A stretch of 64,000 nt of DNA, from NCBI GenBank assembly GCA_029262895.1, contig JAJCYM010000027.1, positions 154,852 through 218,851 on the forward strand, given 5' to 3'. This document shows, piece after piece, positions 26,111-35,083 of this stretch. This DNA is from Roseivirga sp. (GTDB taxonomy: Bacteria; Bacteroidota; Bacteroidia; Cytophagales; Cyclobacteriaceae). Positions within the stretch are counted from its first letter, which is position 1, and each line of letters begins with the position of its first letter. The notes under the pieces were generated by a model. That model saw nothing but the letters and a program-made list of their open reading frames with translations, ran no database searches and was not told the origin of the DNA. A program made the translations under genes and the position numbers.

Positions 26111-26647
26111 TTACGAAATTTTCTCAATAATCAAATTATGATTGGTATAAATACAGATGTCAGCCGCGATTTTAAGGCTTTCTTCTACAATTTTCAGACT
26201 GTCCAGGTCACCAGCATGGGTAACTAAAGCCTGAGCAGCTGCTTGGGCGTACATACTTCCAGATCCAATTGCCGCAATCCCATTATCCGGTTCTAAGACA
26301 TCTCCTGTTCCTGATAGAATTAGAATATCTTCCTTGTCAGCCACAATGAGCATGGACTCAAGTTTTCTCAAATAGCGATCCATACGCCAATCTTTTGCCA
26401 ATTCAATGGCTGCTCTCTTCATATTGCCTCCATACGAATTGAGCTTTTCGTCAAAGCGTTCTAAAAGTGTAAAAGCATCGGCTGTTGAACCAGCAAAGCC
26501 TGTCACCACTTTCCCATCCTGCAGCTTCCGGATTTTCTTCACGTTGCTTTTGGCTACTGTATTTCCCATAGTGGCCTGACCATCTGCACCAATTGATATA
26601 GAGCCATTATGTTTTACCGCTAAGACGGTTGTTGATCTGATCTTCAT
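26111..26647 (-). CDS. hslV: ATP-dependent protease subunit HslV
   Basis: A 178-residue threonine protease of the HslUV (ClpQ) complex. Alignment with the usual N-terminus (TTIVSVRRNG) puts the catalytic Thr at residue 6 ([15 protein letters not shown]), so a five-residue propeptide must be removed. [54 protein letters not shown] and [15 protein letters not shown] are all present. The ATPase partner hslU is not adjacent. Upstream a terminator separates it from the E2 gene, so it probably has its own promoter. Confidence 0.95.
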   Translation of the reverse strand: MKIRSTTVLAVKHNGSISIGADGQATMGNTVAKSNVKKIRKLQDGKVVTGFAGSTADAFTLLERFDEKLNSYGGNMKRAAIELAKDWRMDRYLRKLESMLIVADKEDILILSGTGDVLEPDNGIAAIGSGSMYAQAAAQALVTHAGDLDSLKIVEESLKIAADICIYTNHNLIIEKIS

Positions 26648-26663
26648 AATTCCTTGCGTTAAT

Positions 26664-26688
26664 AAAAAGTCCCGCTTTCTAACGGGAC
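26664..26688 (-). terminator. Terminator between the E2 gene and hslV
   Basis: A 6 bp G+C-rich stem GTCCCG/CGGGAC with an 8-base loop is followed on the minus strand by TTTTTATT. It lies just after the E2 stop codon and before the hslV start. Confidence 0.75.
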
Positions 26689-26705
26689 AGAATTGTAAAA
26701 AGTTC

Positions 26706-28352
26706 TTAAATCAGAATCCTCACCGGATCCTCAAGTAGCCCTTTGAATGTTTGCAGGAATGCAGAACCGACTGCTCCGTCCACTACCCTATGGTCACAAG
26801 ACAGGGTGACTTTCATGATGTTACCAATAGCCAGTTGTCCATCCACTACAATTGCGGTTTGCTTAATACCGCCAACAGCCATAATACAGGCATCTGGTGG
26901 ATTAATGATTGCCGTGAATTCTTCAATGCCGAACATACCCAGGTTGGAAATTGTAAATGTATTTCCCTCCCAATCTTGTGGCTGAAGTTCTTTTTTATGA
27001 GCCCTGCCGGCCAGGTCTTTCACCTCTGCCGCTATATGCGAGAGTGGTTTGTTATCTGCAAATCTGACGACAGGCACAAGAAGCCCATCATCAACAGCCA
27101 CGGCCACTCCAATGTGGATATGATGGTTTGTTCGAACTTTGTCTTCCAGCCATGATGAATTCACTTGCGGATGCTGTCTCAAAGCCGCAGCGGCCGCCTT
27201 GATTACCAGATCATTGAATGAAATCTTAACCGGAGACACTTCATTCATGCTCTTTCTGGCCTCAATAGCCTTGTCCATATTTATTTCCATCGTGAGATAG
27301 AAATGGGGGGCTGTGAACTTACTTTCAGCCAGACGCTTGGCGATGGTCTTTCTCATTTGAGAAACTCTGACCTCGTCATAGCTCTCCTCACCTACTACGC
27401 TTGGTAGGGCAACCGAAGCTGGTGCCTCAACGGCCTTTGGTGCAGCGGCCGGACTGGCAGCAGGCACAAAGTTCTCCACATCTCTTTTCACTATTCTACC
27501 GCCATCACCCGAACCTGGTACCTGAGCGATATCAATACCTTTATCCGCGGCAAGCTTCTTCGCCAAGGGTGAAGCTTTCACTCTGCCGTTTGAGCTTGCC
27601 ACGGGGGCTGTCACCGCTTCTTGTGGTGTAGGCGCTACGGCTGTTTCGATAGGCTCTTCTTTAGAAGGAATCAAATTATCTTCGGTAGGCTTTGCCTCTG
27701 CTCCTCCTTGCGATTCTGTTTTGAGCAAAAGCTCATAGTCAGCTCCGGCCTCTCCAACAATGGCCAAAACACCATCAACTTTCACCGCTTCACCTTCCTT
27801 GGCTCCTAAATACAAAATGATGCCATCATGATAAGACTCATATTCCATGGTAGCCTTATCGGTATCCACATCAGCTACTAGCTCTCCTGATTCAACACTA
27901 TCTCCTACTTTCTTATGCCATGCTGAGATCACCCCTTCTTCCATGGTGTCACTCATTTTCGGCATTCTTACTATTTCAGCTTTTACTGAGGAAGTGTCAA
28001 CAGCCTCAGCGGTTGCTACCGTAACAGAAGCTTTTGTTCCACCACTGTCTGCCTGCTCTGCCATAGTCTCTGGCTCAGCTGCGCCACCATCTAAAAGGCT
28101 TTTAAAATCTTCATTTGCTTCTCCTACAATGGCCAAGATTCCATCCACTTTCACCGCTTCCCCTTCCTCAGCACCAAGGTATAGTACCGTTCCGTCATTG
28201 TATGACTCATAGTCCATGGTTGCCTTGTCTGTTTCAACCTCAGCCATCAATTCACCTGACTCCACAGTATCTCCCACCTTTTTATGCCAAACCGCGATCA
28301 CCCCTTCCTCCATGGTATCGCTCATTTTGGGCATTCTTACGATTTCAGCCAT
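26706..28352 (-). CDS. pdhC: Dihydrolipoamide acetyltransferase (E2) of the pyruvate dehydrogenase complex
   Basis: A 548-residue E2. It has two lipoyl domains (residues 1-80 and 125-205) with lipoyl lysines Lys43 ([11 protein letters not shown]) and Lys166 ([11 protein letters not shown]), Ala/Pro/Glu-rich linkers, a peripheral-subunit-binding domain (about 257-295) and the acyltransferase domain ending in the catalytic [13 protein letters not shown] (His521, Asp525). It transfers acetyl groups to CoA in the 2-oxo acid dehydrogenase core. The two lipoyl domains are nearly identical, suggesting a recent internal duplication. E1 and E3 genes are not in the window. Confidence 0.93.
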   Translation of the reverse strand: MAEIVRMPKMSDTMEEGVIAVWHKKVGDTVESGELMAEVETDKATMDYESYNDGTVLYLGAEEGEAVKVDGILAIVGEANEDFKSLLDGGAAEPETMAEQADSGGTKASVTVATAEAVDTSSVKAEIVRMPKMSDTMEEGVISAWHKKVGDSVESGELVADVDTDKATMEYESYHDGIILYLGAKEGEAVKVDGVLAIVGEAGADYELLLKTESQGGAEAKPTEDNLIPSKEEPIETAVAPTPQEAVTAPVASSNGRVKASPLAKKLAADKGIDIAQVPGSGDGGRIVKRDVENFVPAASPAAAPKAVEAPASVALPSVVGEESYDEVRVSQMRKTIAKRLAESKFTAPHFYLTMEINMDKAIEARKSMNEVSPVKISFNDLVIKAAAAALRQHPQVNSSWLEDKVRTNHHIHIGVAVAVDDGLLVPVVRFADNKPLSHIAAEVKDLAGRAHKKELQPQDWEGNTFTISNLGMFGIEEFTAIINPPDACIMAVGGIKQTAIVVDGQLAIGNIMKVTLSCDHRVVDGAVGSAFLQTFKGLLEDPVRILI

Positions 28353-28375
28353 CTATCTACATCAAATTTGAGGGT

Positions 28376-28407
28376 CAAAAATAGGTTTTAATCAAGCTAT
28401 ATTCAAA
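28376..28407 (-). promoter_or_regulatory. Promoter of the E2 gene (TTTG-N20-TATTTTTG)
   Basis: On the minus strand TTTG (28407-28404) and TATTTTTG (28383-28376) are spaced by 20 bases, fitting the Bacteroidota -33/-7 consensus. The start codon is 23 bases downstream. Confidence 0.65.
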
Positions 28408-28551
28408 TAAATAATTGGCATTCATCCTTTGGGCAATCGGAATGTTTTTATGGAGTTTTTATTTAAACAAAAATCACCTTTGTCTATGGGTTTCATAATT
28501 GCCTCCTATTAGTTTTTCTCCCCAATATATTCTAAATTCACACACCTGCTT

Positions 28552-29250
28552 ATGCCGATCAACTACTCAATATCCACTTCAGCTGATGCGCTTGAAGAGT
28601 TCTTCAATATTGAAGTATCAGGGAAATATATACCCGTATTCAACTGCCATCCTACCCAGCTATTGCCAGTAATCACCAGCGAAAATCCGGAAGGGCTTTC
28701 CTTTTTTTATTGGGGTATCAATCCGGGTTTTGTGAAAAGCAAAGGGGTTAGTCAGAAACTACTATTCGCCCCTTCAGAGGAATTGCTGCTTAAGGCAAGC
28801 CTGAAAAAGAATCTCAAAAACAATCGTTGCGTTATTTTAGCCGATGGTTTTTATGCCTGGAAAACTCTTTCAAAAAAAGGCAGAGTTCCTTATCGTTTCC
28901 ACATGAATGATAACATGCCCTTTGCCATTGCCGGGCTTTGGGATGAATTCGACAATGAAGAGGGTGAAACAATTCACACTTTTACGATGATCACTACCCC
29001 TGCCAGCAAGGATGTTTCAGATATTGCTGATCGAATGCCCGCCATTCTCAATGAAGACCTCATTATTGAATGGCTTAATGATTCCAACTCCGAGGAAAGC
29101 GTAATTTCGTTTATCAAGCCTTATGAGGAAAAACCCATGGACAGGTATACTGTCAACCCCAGGTTGGATGATCCCGAGTTTAATCACCCTGATTTATTGA
29201 TCAAGGTTCCTGCAGCTGATCAGTTTGGGAATTTCACGCTTTTCAATTAG
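28552..29250 (+). CDS. SRAP (YedK/HMCES-like) family protein lacking the catalytic residues
   Basis: A 232-residue SRAP-fold protein. The family normally forms a thiazolidine crosslink to abasic sites through Cys2. Recognisable blocks are SFFYWGINPGF, NNRCVILADGFYAWKT, PFAIAGLWDEF, FTMITTPAS and IADRMPAILN. However Cys2 is Pro2 (MPINYSIST where MCGR is expected), the Asn of the LINAR block is lost (LLFAPSEEL), the Glu of GFYEW is Ala102, and the His of IHDRMP is Ala159. Crosslinking should be impossible, so it is probably a DNA-binding or regulatory pseudoenzyme. The next gene starts 8 bases after its stop codon. Confidence 0.85.
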   Translation: MPINYSISTSADALEEFFNIEVSGKYIPVFNCHPTQLLPVITSENPEGLSFFYWGINPGFVKSKGVSQKLLFAPSEELLLKASLKKNLKNNRCVILADGFYAWKTLSKKGRVPYRFHMNDNMPFAIAGLWDEFDNEEGETIHTFTMITTPASKDVSDIADRMPAILNEDLIIEWLNDSNSEESVISFIKPYEEKPMDRYTVNPRLDDPEFNHPDLLIKVPAADQFGNFTLFN

Positions 29251-29257
29251 TGTCTGA

Positions 29258-30298
29258 ATGACTCGGTCAAAGAGTATAGGGCATATCTTACTTCCGATAT
29301 TCTTTTTCGTCCTGATCTTTTCGCAAGGTGAAGTTTGTCTGGCACAACCAGAACAAACAACAGTGTATGACAATGAAATAAGTAATGCTGTCTTGTTGTC
29401 AGAAAAGGCCCTGTTTGAGGCAAAACTGGAAGAGGCTAAACAACTTGTTACGTCAAGTCGATATAATAACGATAGCCGTTTCACTTCCAAGCATAGAATA
29501 CAGCTAGTTCTCCAGCAAATGCGTGTGGAGGGTATTACCAATATTTTGTACATGCAACGCTCCGATGTCGCCAGGAATCTGAACCTTCTTTTGGAGCTAT
29601 TACCTCATGCCGAAAAACTCGAATCGAAGAGCTTGCAAGGCAATTTTTATCTCACGCTTTCTTCTGCATACCGATCTAATCGCAACCTGGAAATGTCAAT
29701 GGCCTATGAAAAAAAGGCACTCGATCTATTCAATTCAGTAAATGATTTTGAGTCTGTTGCAAAAATGAGAGCTAACCTTATTTCCAGACGGCACAACAGT
29801 CTCTTTGCTGAGGGGCATAAAGATGAAATTCTATTGTTGATACCCAGATATCAGGAAGAAATCAAGTATGCTGAATCGTATAGTAAATACGCACTTGCTT
29901 ACAATACAAGACATCTTGCCCAAATACATCGAAGGCAAACCCTAAACTATTCGGAATCCTTAAGACTGTTTAATCAATCCCTTCGGTTAAGGCAGGAAAT
30001 CGCTTTCAAACCCTTTATTCCTGCTTCTTACTCATCATTGGCTGACGTCTATACGGCTATGGGCGAATATATCAAGGCCATTGAAACTTATGAGAAGACC
30101 CTGGAACTGGCTCTGGAAATAGGTTTCGTCAGATACGAATTCTATCCTTTATACCAGATAGGCACTATCTATCTGAACAACGAGGATAAAGTTCAAGCAT
30201 TAGAATTCTTTCAAAAAGCACTGGAATCTGCCTCCTCCAATAACTATCAGGGTGGTATAGATCAGGCAAGAAGGAAAATTGATGAAATCAATAATTAA
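29258..30298 (+). CDS. Secreted tetratricopeptide-repeat protein
   Basis: A 346-residue protein with an N-terminal signal peptide (about residues 1-30, ending EVCLAQ) and repeated 34-40-residue helical pairs. Clear TPR units include ASYSSLADVYTAMGEYIKAIETYEKTLELALEIG and YPLYQIGTIYLNNEDKVQALEFFQKALE. The layout resembles the sensory part of TPR histidine kinases or response-regulator-coupled proteins of Bacteroidota, but no kinase, coiled coil or HTH follows, so it is either a stand-alone periplasmic TPR protein or a truncated sensor. It follows the SRAP gene by 7 bases. Confidence 0.8.
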   Translation: MTRSKSIGHILLPIFFFVLIFSQGEVCLAQPEQTTVYDNEISNAVLLSEKALFEAKLEEAKQLVTSSRYNNDSRFTSKHRIQLVLQQMRVEGITNILYMQRSDVARNLNLLLELLPHAEKLESKSLQGNFYLTLSSAYRSNRNLEMSMAYEKKALDLFNSVNDFESVAKMRANLISRRHNSLFAEGHKDEILLLIPRYQEEIKYAESYSKYALAYNTRHLAQIHRRQTLNYSESLRLFNQSLRLRQEIAFKPFIPASYSSLADVYTAMGEYIKAIETYEKTLELALEIGFVRYEFYPLYQIGTIYLNNEDKVQALEFFQKALESASSNNYQGGIDQARRKIDEINN

Positions 30299-30304
30299 GA
30301 AGAA

Positions 30305-31021
30305 TCACTTACTCACTACCTCTATATCTTCCAGGTCAATTCTGGAAATTTCCCTTAGGTCGCCATTTATAAATGCCAGATCGAGTTCATGTGCGGGGAA
30401 ATCCGTATCAATGGTGTAGTTAATGTAATCCTGAAAACGCACACCATTTACCTCTCTTTGGTTGTAGGCTTCTCTGAACCTCACTCCCCCGCCATTGATA
30501 TAAAAACCATAGGCAAGATAATCTATCGTGAAATTCTCTTTGTGGACCCAGTAGATATATACGTCTTCAAAATCTTCCCCTCCTCCATTACTATGGAATG
30601 CAACTTCAACCTTATAATAGGTCTCTCCTTTGATTTTACTGGTACACATCAATTCCTTGTGAGCCATTGAATCGTTGATATTATATGGTAATAGTGCAAA
30701 GTGAATTACGGAATTCACGGTAGGCAAGCCAAGGGGGCCTGAACCCATTGTAGTGGTTAAGTAGGATTTCTCAGAAGTTGAATTACCATCCAACCCCAAT
30801 CTCTCCTGTCTGGTGAATTCTCCATCGATCAAAGTAGCTTTGTATTTGTGGTCTCTGAACTTGAAGTCTACCTCAAGATTTTTAAGGTATTCCCCGCCAT
30901 GTCTGGCAAAGGCCCTTTCCATTATTTCTTCACCAGAAGGCTGGCTACTTCCACAACTACTGGCAATAAGCAATGCGGGAATCACTAGAAATGTTAAACT
31001 TCTAACGCTTATGGTCTTCAT
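30305..31021 (-). CDS. Hypothetical lipoprotein, resembling the DUF6503 group
   Basis: A 238-residue protein. The signal peptide ends in the lipobox LIASSC, so it is likely lipid-anchored. The mature part starts with an amphipathic helix (SGEEIMERAFARHGGEYL) and continues with beta strands (LEVDFKFRDHKYKATLI, YYKVEVAFHSNGGGEDFEDVYIYWVHKENFTIDYLAYGF), the look of a LolA/LolB-like or DUF6503 fold. That family assignment is from memory of its sequence pattern and is tentative. ATG at 31021 was chosen over a GTG six codons upstream. It is convergent with the TPR gene. Confidence 0.6.
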   Translation of the reverse strand: MKTISVRSLTFLVIPALLIASSCGSSQPSGEEIMERAFARHGGEYLKNLEVDFKFRDHKYKATLIDGEFTRQERLGLDGNSTSEKSYLTTTMGSGPLGLPTVNSVIHFALLPYNINDSMAHKELMCTSKIKGETYYKVEVAFHSNGGGEDFEDVYIYWVHKENFTIDYLAYGFYINGGGVRFREAYNQREVNGVRFQDYINYTIDTDFPAHELDLAFINGDLREISRIDLEDIEVVSK

Positions 31022-31058
31022 CAAGGTCATTTCACTCACACCTTAGTTACGCGCATAT

Positions 31059-31066
31059 CAAAAATA
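31059..31066 (-). promoter_or_regulatory. Putative -7 element (TATTTTTG) for the lipoprotein gene
   Basis: On the minus strand TATTTTTG lies 37 bases before the ATG at 31021, in the context AAACCTATTTTTGA, almost the same as the E2 promoter. No clear -33 element was seen. Confidence 0.4.
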
Positions 31067-31229
31067 GGTTTCCTGTGTTTTCATACGCGCCACGAAAAAG
31101 ACAATTTCTGGCACCAATGTCAACCACAATTTTAGAAGTGTCTTCAAAATGTCAGTGTCAATAAGGTATGGGGTGCCTGAGCATATGTATTTTATATTTA
31201 CTTAATTTGAGGTTTAACAAAAGCTGCAG

Positions 31230-32225
31230 ATGTACAAGTCAAAAATTGCGGGAGTAGGTCATTACGTACCAGAGAAGGTGGTCACCAACAAAGACCTTGA
31301 AGAAATAATGGATACCACCAACGAGTGGATAGTGGAGCGAACCGGGATTGAGCAACGCAGATGGTTTGACCCTGACAAGGACACAGTAGCAAACATGGGT
31401 ACACGTGCTGCAAGACAGGCACTTGAACGAGCACAGACGGACGTTAACGAAATTGACTTTATCGTTTTCGCAACCATAACGCCAGACTACTTCTTCCCTG
31501 GCTCAGGCGTGTTAATGCAGCGTGAACTTGGCTTGCAAGGCATTGGAGCACTGGATATCAGGAATGCCTGCTCTGGATTTATTTATGCGTTGTCAACTGC
31601 CGATCAATTTATAAAAACCGGCATGTATAAATGCATTTTGGTGATTGGTGCAGAAATCCAATCTTCGGCTCTGGACAAATCGACTGAGGGCAGATCAAGT
31701 TCGGTGATTTTTGCTGATGGAGCTGGTGCTGCGATTGTAAAGCGAAGTGAGAATGGTGCCGGCATACTTTCCACACACTTACATGCCGATGGTGATTTCG
31801 CTGAAGAGCTTTACGTGAAAGACCCTGGTAGCAGCAGAAAAACCAGGCTTTCTCAGGAATTAATAGACGGACCAACTTTTAACCTTACCATGAACGGCAA
31901 TACCGTGTTTAAACATGCAGTGGTAAGATTTAGTGAGGTAATTAATGAAGCTCTCAAGCAAAACAACCTCTCCGCTGAAGATATCGACTTGTTAATCCCT
32001 CATCAGGCCAATTTGCGAATCAGCAATTTTGTACAAAAACAAATGAAACTTCCTGAGGATAAGGTGTTCAACAACATCATGCACTATGGCAATACTACAG
32101 CTGCCTCAATCCCTATTGCCATGAGTGAAGCATGGGAAGCGGGCAAAATCAAGGATGGAGATCTCATTTGCATGGCTGCTTTCGGAAGTGGCTTTACCTG
32201 GGCATCTGCATTGATGGTTTGGTAA
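31230..32225 (+). CDS. fabH: 3-oxoacyl-[acyl-carrier-protein] synthase III
   Basis: A 331-residue thiolase-fold condensing enzyme. The catalytic triad is visible: Cys114 (RNACSGFIYAL), the His in IPHQANLRI and the Asn in HYGNTTAASIPIA. The closing GSGFTWASALMVW is typical. It condenses acetyl-CoA with malonyl-ACP to begin fatty-acid synthesis; Bacteroidota often have two or more FabH paralogues. It is alone here, not in a plsX-fabH-fabD cluster, so it may be a secondary copy. Confidence 0.94.
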   Translation: MYKSKIAGVGHYVPEKVVTNKDLEEIMDTTNEWIVERTGIEQRRWFDPDKDTVANMGTRAARQALERAQTDVNEIDFIVFATITPDYFFPGSGVLMQRELGLQGIGALDIRNACSGFIYALSTADQFIKTGMYKCILVIGAEIQSSALDKSTEGRSSSVIFADGAGAAIVKRSENGAGILSTHLHADGDFAEELYVKDPGSSRKTRLSQELIDGPTFNLTMNGNTVFKHAVVRFSEVINEALKQNNLSAEDIDLLIPHQANLRISNFVQKQMKLPEDKVFNNIMHYGNTTAASIPIAMSEAWEAGKIKDGDLICMAAFGSGFTWASALMVW

Positions 32226-32306
32226 TTAAACTCGACTAATAGAATAGGTTTTCTGTTACGGACTTGAACGGGTTAAAACCGGGCTCTTTCTAATTTGAAG
32301 CAATTT

Positions 32307-32314
32307 TATTTTTG
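32307..32314 (+). promoter_or_regulatory. Putative -7 element (TATTTTTG) for the MORN-like gene
   Basis: TATTTTTG matches TAnnTTTG, 55 bases before the ATG at 32370; the -33 element is weak. Confidence 0.35.
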
Positions 32315-32369
32315 GCTTAATATTTGATCCATCAGGATCGAATCTTCAACCAATCCGTATACAGCACAT

Positions 32370-33905
32370 ATGTCATTGTCGACCTCCTCGCCTAAAGCCA
32401 TATTCTCTCTTTTATTTATCTTTCAATGCACTGCGATACTGGCTCAATCGACAGATTACGAGCTTGAGTTTCTCTCCAACGACACCTCACTCCTATCAAA
32501 GGGTGAACTGACTGACGGCCTGAAATCAGGAGAATGGATGTTCTATTCCAAAGACAGCACCTATTTGGAAATAGGAAGATTTGAGGAAGGAAAACGACAA
32601 GGCAATTGGCTGGTATATCAAAGTTCAATAAGAAAGTTACTAGTACCTTATGTCAATGACAGCATCACAGGAATATACTTAGGTTTTGATGACCGTGGAG
32701 CATTAGCTGTGAGAGCAGTATTCCAACGTAATCTGCTAAATGGCAACTGGCGAGCGTATCACCCTAATGGAGAAACGAGCGAAGCAGGTATATACGAGCA
32801 AAACAAGAAAATCGGGGAATGGCGAACCTATTATGACTTTGGAGAAACAGAGTATTTAAGCCAGTACGAAAACGGTCTTCTACATGGCCCCTTTTTTCAG
32901 TATGATGGTGATAGAAATGTCATTTTGACCACAACCTTTGAAAGAGGAAAGCTCAATGGAAAGTGGAAAAAACTTTACTACCCTGGCCAAACCGAAGAAG
33001 AGGGCGAGTACATTAATGGAGAAAAGCATGGAGGATGGCAATACTATTTTGAGTTAGGTGGCCGAATGGCAACCGAACAATATAATAAGGGAGTAAAAGT
33101 TGGAGAATGGTTTAGTTATTATGAAAATGGCCGCGTCAGATCCCGCGAAAACTACCTTGATGGTAGGCTTATTGGCGTGGCACGTACGTGGCATCCAAAC
33201 CGGAGATTGCGCTCCGAAACTCGCTACAGGCTTGGCCTTGCTGACAGTATTTACTTAGAAAGCTATGAAAATGGTGTAACAAAGCTCACCGGTAAATATC
33301 AGTTGGGTGTTAAGGTTGATGTCTGGAAAGAGTACCATGAAAATGGCATGATCTCCAGTTTTGGGAGTTACCTCAACAATACTAAGGCTGGGAATTGGAA
33401 GTACTTCAACGGGCAAGGCAGCCTAATCGCGGAAGGGCAATTCCAATTAGATATTGAAAATGGGCAGTGGTTCTATTATCATGACAACGGAAAATTAAAG
33501 TCTATCGGAAGTTACACCTTCGGAGGGAAAGACGGCTTGTGGGGAAATTTTCATACCAATGGAAAAGCCATGCAAGATGAGACCTGGCAGCGAGATCGCC
33601 TAATGCATGTAAGTGCATACACCACTATAGATGGTGACGTGCTAGCATCTGGTAATCTTCAAAATGGAAATGGTTCGAGACTCACATTTTATGAAAATGG
33701 TGTGAAATATTCTGAAGGAACCTATAAAAATGGTCTACCCGAGGGCAACTGGACCTTCTATGATGAACGTGGCAGAAAACTGACCGATGGTAAAATGTTG
33801 AATGGTCTCAAAGAAGGCCGCTGGTATATATACAATAGAGGCGGTCGAGTCATCAAATATGAAAACTACAAAAATGGTGACCTGATAGACAGTGAAGATC
33901 GTTAA
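32370..33905 (+). CDS. Secreted MORN-like repeat protein (YwqK-type)
   Basis: A 511-residue protein with a signal peptide (about residues 1-25, ending AILAQ) and some fifteen tandem 20-24-residue repeats of the form Y-x-N-G-x-x-x-G-x-W-x-x-Y-x-x-x-G. Examples are YENGLLHGPFFQYDGD, YINGEKHGGWQYYFE, YENGRVRSRENYLDG and FHTNGKAMQDETW. MORN-like/YwqK repeats form beta-hairpin rods for protein or lipid binding. Such proteins are often annotated as YwqK-family antitoxin, but that name is not informative for a secreted protein. A 162-base small gene follows. Confidence 0.88.
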   Translation: MSLSTSSPKAIFSLLFIFQCTAILAQSTDYELEFLSNDTSLLSKGELTDGLKSGEWMFYSKDSTYLEIGRFEEGKRQGNWLVYQSSIRKLLVPYVNDSITGIYLGFDDRGALAVRAVFQRNLLNGNWRAYHPNGETSEAGIYEQNKKIGEWRTYYDFGETEYLSQYENGLLHGPFFQYDGDRNVILTTTFERGKLNGKWKKLYYPGQTEEEGEYINGEKHGGWQYYFELGGRMATEQYNKGVKVGEWFSYYENGRVRSRENYLDGRLIGVARTWHPNRRLRSETRYRLGLADSIYLESYENGVTKLTGKYQLGVKVDVWKEYHENGMISSFGSYLNNTKAGNWKYFNGQGSLIAEGQFQLDIENGQWFYYHDNGKLKSIGSYTFGGKDGLWGNFHTNGKAMQDETWQRDRLMHVSAYTTIDGDVLASGNLQNGNGSRLTFYENGVKYSEGTYKNGLPEGNWTFYDERGRKLTDGKMLNGLKEGRWYIYNRGGRVIKYENYKNGDLIDSEDR

Positions 33906-33947
33906 AAGAATTCAGGTAAAGCTTTACCCTCACACAAATACTGAACC

Positions 33948-34109
33948 ATGTCTCTATTTAAAAGGAAATCGAAAAAACAGAAGCTTCAAGACAAATACAA
34001 AAAACTTGTTGAGGAAGCCTATAAATTATCACACACTGATAGAAGGGCTAGTGACTTAAAAACGGCAGAATCAGAACAAATACTAATTGAGATAGATCTA
34101 TTGTCCTGA
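33948..34109 (+). CDS. Small Lacal_2735-like protein
   Basis: A 53-residue ORF, too short to be listed as an ordinary gene, begins ATG TCT CTA TTT AAA AGG and ends in TGA at 34107-34109. The residues (SLFKRKSKKQKLQDKYKKLV, then EAYKLSHTDRRASDLKTAES) match the pattern I know for Lacal_2735 family small proteins in Bacteroidota: a basic N-terminus followed by two helices. Function unknown. It overlaps by 12 bases the 3' end of the convergent alpha/beta hydrolase gene. Confidence 0.75.
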   Translation: MSLFKRKSKKQKLQDKYKKLVEEAYKLSHTDRRASDLKTAESEQILIEIDLLS

Positions 34110-35018
34110 TTTATCAGCAGCGATCTTATTAGACTTTAGTTTTTTCAACATATCCAAGGTGGTTTCACGCACCAACTTGTATTCATTCCACGGTAAAAAG
34201 TGATTTTGACTATCAAGCATTATTAATTGCCTAGATGAATTCACCAGCATACTATCCGCAAATGGGCCGTTACCCGGATGAACCAATCTGTCCTTCGCAC
34301 CCTGGATAATGACTGTTTCTGCCCTCACCTCTCCCCACATTGGCATCATTAACTCAAGCTCTTCCTCCAAAAAAATCAACTCCTCATTGGAGACACGGAA
34401 TACTCTTGGAAAAATCCCTTCAATAATTGGCCATCGCATTGGTACTCGAAACCAATCTTCATTGGGTTCCAATTTTGGATCAAGGGCCGGAGCCAATAAA
34501 ATCATCCCTTCCACCAAATCGGGATAATCCATCGCCATCCTTACGGCAATGGGGCCACCCAATGAATGACCAATCAATACCCTCGGGGCAGGATATTTTT
34601 CAAGAATAGGTTTTAACAGGAGTATTTGATCTTCAAGCTTTCCTCGGGGTTTACCATAGCTTGACTTTCCAAAGCCTGGGCGATCCGGTGAAATAATTGT
34701 CGCTTGATTGTAAAGGGCACTGTCTTTAAAGTAGCTGATAAATGCATCCCATGAGCCGGGTGTGCCATGAATAAAAACTACGGTGGCTTCGGGGGACGTT
34801 TCCATCACCTTGTAGTGCATTTCATAGCCATCTACTTCGTAAAACTCGCTTCTTGGCTTTTTCGAAGACTTAGCAAAAAACTCAGCAACCTTTTTGTCGC
34901 TCATCGAAAAATCCACACAGCTTGTAGCAATTTGGCTAAGCACAACAATTAGCACAAATGAGCCTAAACAGCCAATTCGCAAACGTTTCTTCCACTTTGA
35001 TTTCTTTGCCATACTCAT
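34098..35018 (-). CDS. Alpha/beta hydrolase, membrane-anchored or lipoprotein
   Basis: A 306-residue protein. An N-terminal hydrophobic segment (about 16-32, IGCLGSFVLIVVLSQIATSC) ends in a Cys and may be a signal anchor or a weak lipobox. The hydrolase domain has the oxyanion motif HGTPGSWDAF, nucleophile GHSLGG, the acid in GAKDRLVHPG and the His in DSQNHFLPW. Lipase/esterase or epoxide-hydrolase-like chemistry is possible; the substrate is unknown. It overlaps the small Lacal_2735-like ORF and is followed by no clear terminator. Confidence 0.88.
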   Translation of the reverse strand: MSMAKKSKWKKRLRIGCLGSFVLIVVLSQIATSCVDFSMSDKKVAEFFAKSSKKPRSEFYEVDGYEMHYKVMETSPEATVVFIHGTPGSWDAFISYFKDSALYNQATIISPDRPGFGKSSYGKPRGKLEDQILLLKPILEKYPAPRVLIGHSLGGPIAVRMAMDYPDLVEGMILLAPALDPKLEPNEDWFRVPMRWPIIEGIFPRVFRVSNEELIFLEEELELMMPMWGEVRAETVIIQGAKDRLVHPGNGPFADSMLVNSSRQLIMLDSQNHFLPWNEYKLVRETTLDMLKKLKSNKIAADKSGQ

Positions 35019-35033
35019 CCAACTTACAATAAA

Positions 35034-35061
35034 AAAGTCACTCCTATGATAGAGTGACTTT
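35034..35061 (-). terminator. Terminator of glnN
   Basis: A perfect 10 bp stem AAAGTCACTC/GAGTGACTTT with an 8-base loop. On the minus strand it is followed by a run of seven T. It lies 23 bases after the glnN stop codon. Confidence 0.88.
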
Positions 35062-35083
35062 CCCTTTTGTCAGAATGTTAACC

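Noticed and set aside
27847..28212. 121-codon ORF opposite the E2 gene
   Set aside because: An antisense shadow of the lipoyl domains with no family features.
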